Assembly (NCBI GenBank): GCA_013203545.1
Contig: JABMQA010001128.1
Span: 1 to 7,031 of the forward strand
Origin: Bacteroidota bacterium
GTDB taxonomy: Bacteria > Bacteroidota > Bacteroidia > Bacteroidales > 4484-276
Reading direction: 5' to 3'
Length of the DNA stretch: 7,031 bases
The notes under the pieces were generated by a model that was not told the DNA's origin, ran no database searches, and saw only the letters and a program-made list of their open reading frames with translations. Positions within the stretch are counted from its first letter, which is position 1. Each line of letters starts with the position of its first letter. Of this stretch, positions 5,718 to 7,031 are shown one piece after another. The position numbers and the translations under genes are program-made.

Positions 5718-6932
5718 ATGTCTATGCTTAGAATATTGTTTTACACAGCCTTTTTTTGCTCATCGATAAATTTATTGGCACAAAATCGACTGGTAGATAA
5801 TTTAAATGTCACCCATCCTGCCCATGAAATATTTCAGGTTAAAGAAGACGGATCAAAAGATCTTATAGCAAATTTTGTGGCTGGTGAAACTTTTGGAGTG
5901 GCTCCACTTACCGTCCATTTCAAGGATGTTTCAGAAGGTAATCCAACAAGTTGGTTCTGGAAGTTTGGCGATGGTGAGAATGATACGATCCAGCACCCGG
6001 TGCATGTTTACAGTGATCCGGGTGTGTATTCGGTGACATTTACTATCTATGAAGGAACAAATTCCAGCTTCCTGACGAGAGAAGATTATATCCGTGTATC
6101 CACCTATGGGAGTTGCGATTCATTGAATTTCCCAATCCCGGGGCAGTACGATATTATCAGGATTGCCTCCAATGGAAGTGGATATGTGTCAGGTAACAAC
6201 TCATTCGGTGACCTTGCCAAGGCAAGTTATTTTAATGATATGGAACCAGGAAGTATTGTGGTTGGAGCTATTTTTGATTTTGGAATCGCCAAAAAATCCT
6301 TTACCACCAACACCCCAATAGTTTTTAAGGTTTGGGATAGTGATGGACCGTCCAATTCTCCCGGCACTTTACTTGATAGTGCAACGGTTCGAATACAGGA
6401 TATTGTTAACGATGTCCAGGATTTGCAGTCCACCGTACTCTTTTTCGATAATACCGTTACGATTGACAACCCGTTTTTCATGGGTATTGAATTGTCTCAA
6501 CAGTTTGGTGATACGCTGGCTATATACACCAACACAATTGGTGATGTACAGGTTGGTAATGGATGGGAACAGGTTTCATCCGGTGATTGGAAAAGCTACG
6601 AAAATAGCATATTTGGGTGGTTGCATCTCGATCATGCTATTTATCCCATATTATGTTCCAAAACAGGTGTGGGAAACCATTTGCTGAATGATGAATTCAT
6701 CGTTTATCCCAATCCGGCGGGTGCGTTGATCCATATTGTGAGTTTGGATAACCAATCCCCAAGCGCCACTATTGAAATATTGAATATGCATGGGAAACTA
6801 ATGCATAAACAAAATTCAAAAACCTGCCCGGGAGTTACCATTGATATCAGCCATCTGGATGAAGGGGTTTACATCCTTAAAATTCAAAGCGATCAAACTG
6901 TTGTAAACAAAAAGATTATTATTAGCAGGTAA
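5718..6932 (+). CDS. Secreted PKD-domain protein with T9SS type A C-terminal sorting domain
   Basis: The protein has 404 residues from the ATG at 5718; the ATG at 5724 gives an almost equal signal peptide. The N-terminus MSMLRILFYTAFFCSSINLLAQ is a signal peptide with likely cleavage after LLAQ. Residues about 50-127 form a PKD domain with the typical FGVAPLTVHFKD, WFWKFGDG and DPGVYSVTFTI segments. A middle region (about 132-314), with SGYVSGNNSFGD, VFKVWDSDG, NPFFMGIEL and GDTLAIYTN, resembles a beta-rich domain recurrent in secreted Bacteroidota proteins but has no function I can name. Residues about 326-404 are a T9SS sorting domain: FIVYPNPAG, then IEILNMHGK, then LDEGVYILKI and a KKIIISR end. 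T9SS carries such proteins across the outer membrane, where they are released or anchored. No catalytic motif is visible, so adhesion or carbohydrate/protein binding is only a guess. It is divergent from the VPS10-like gene, and no terminator follows within the window. Confidence 0.88.
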   Translation: MSMLRILFYTAFFCSSINLLAQNRLVDNLNVTHPAHEIFQVKEDGSKDLIANFVAGETFGVAPLTVHFKDVSEGNPTSWFWKFGDGENDTIQHPVHVYSDPGVYSVTFTIYEGTNSSFLTREDYIRVSTYGSCDSLNFPIPGQYDIIRIASNGSGYVSGNNSFGDLAKASYFNDMEPGSIVVGAIFDFGIAKKSFTTNTPIVFKVWDSDGPSNSPGTLLDSATVRIQDIVNDVQDLQSTVLFFDNTVTIDNPFFMGIELSQQFGDTLAIYTNTIGDVQVGNGWEQVSSGDWKSYENSIFGWLHLDHAIYPILCSKTGVGNHLLNDEFIVYPNPAGALIHIVSLDNQSPSATIEILNMHGKLMHKQNSKTCPGVTIDISHLDEGVYILKIQSDQTVVNKKIIISR

Positions 6933-6938
6933 ATACCT

Positions 6939-7002
6939 GGAATAATGGGAAACTGGAGTATTGGAGTAATGGAATGATGGAATGAAGGAACGAAGGAACG
7001 AA
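6939..7002 (+). repeat. Degenerate 8-bp tandem repeat, eight in-phase units
   Basis: Eight consecutive octamers run in phase: GGAATAAT, GGGAAACT, GGAGTATT, GGAGTAAT, GGAATGAT, GGAATGAA, GGAACGAA, GGAACGAA. The next unit, GGTGGGAG, is degenerate. Copies become more alike toward the right, and the last two are identical. The plus strand is strongly purine-rich. The array starts 6 nt after the stop codon of the PKD gene. It contains no plausible gene, and its right boundary may lie past the window end. Confidence 0.8.
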
Positions 7003-7031
7003 GGTGGGAGTTGGATGGAGGTGAACCCTGA

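Noticed and set aside
6227..6687. Open frames on both strands within the PKD/T9SS gene
   Set aside because: They overlap the conserved middle domain of the real gene and have no recognisable content or start signals.
6926..6939. Inverted repeat CAGGTA/TACCTG spanning the stop codon of the PKD gene as a terminator
   Set aside because: The loop is only 2 nt, the stem is short and no T run follows, so it does not meet terminator criteria.

Overview
This window looks like the chromosome of a member of the Bacteroidota. Four things point there. The gene order rpsU - xerC-like recombinase - hpf - tRNA-Thr/Tyr/Gly/Thr on one strand is the block that normally precedes tuf in that phylum. Three intergenic regions carry the Bacteroidota promoter form TTTG-N19/20-TAnnTTTG. 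The last gene encodes a type IX secretion (T9SS) sorting domain. Most start codons lack a Shine-Dalgarno sequence. Order and species cannot be fixed from this window.

Layout: positions 1-409 hold four minus-strand tRNA genes; the last one runs off the left edge, beyond which tuf would be expected. Positions 453-514 hold the hpf terminator, directly abutted by the apparent promoter of the tRNA(-tuf) operon. Positions 543-2049 hold hpf, a xerC-like recombinase and rpsU, all on the minus strand, with consensus promoters before rpsU and before xerC. A hairpin terminator at 2174-2202 closes the next gene, a minus-strand gene of about 3.3 kb (2225-5557) for an exported Asp-box/VPS10-like beta-propeller protein. 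A divergent intergenic region of about 160 bp follows. It leads to a plus-strand gene (5718-6932) for a secreted protein with a PKD domain and a T9SS C-terminal domain. The window ends in a degenerate 8-bp tandem repeat.

How the genes relate: bS21, HPF and the tRNAs (plus the expected EF-Tu) form a translation block. The recombinase sits among them, probably because of conserved order rather than shared function. rpsU and hpf both have clear Shine-Dalgarno sequences at identical 7-nt spacing, which is unusual here and suggests special translational control. The two surface/export genes on the right are divergent and may or may not be related in function.

I saw no CRISPR array, insertion sequence, prophage or defence system. 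The most interesting signals are regulatory: the terminator/promoter overlap at 453-514, the Shine-Dalgarno sequences of rpsU and hpf, and the octamer repeat at 6939-7002.
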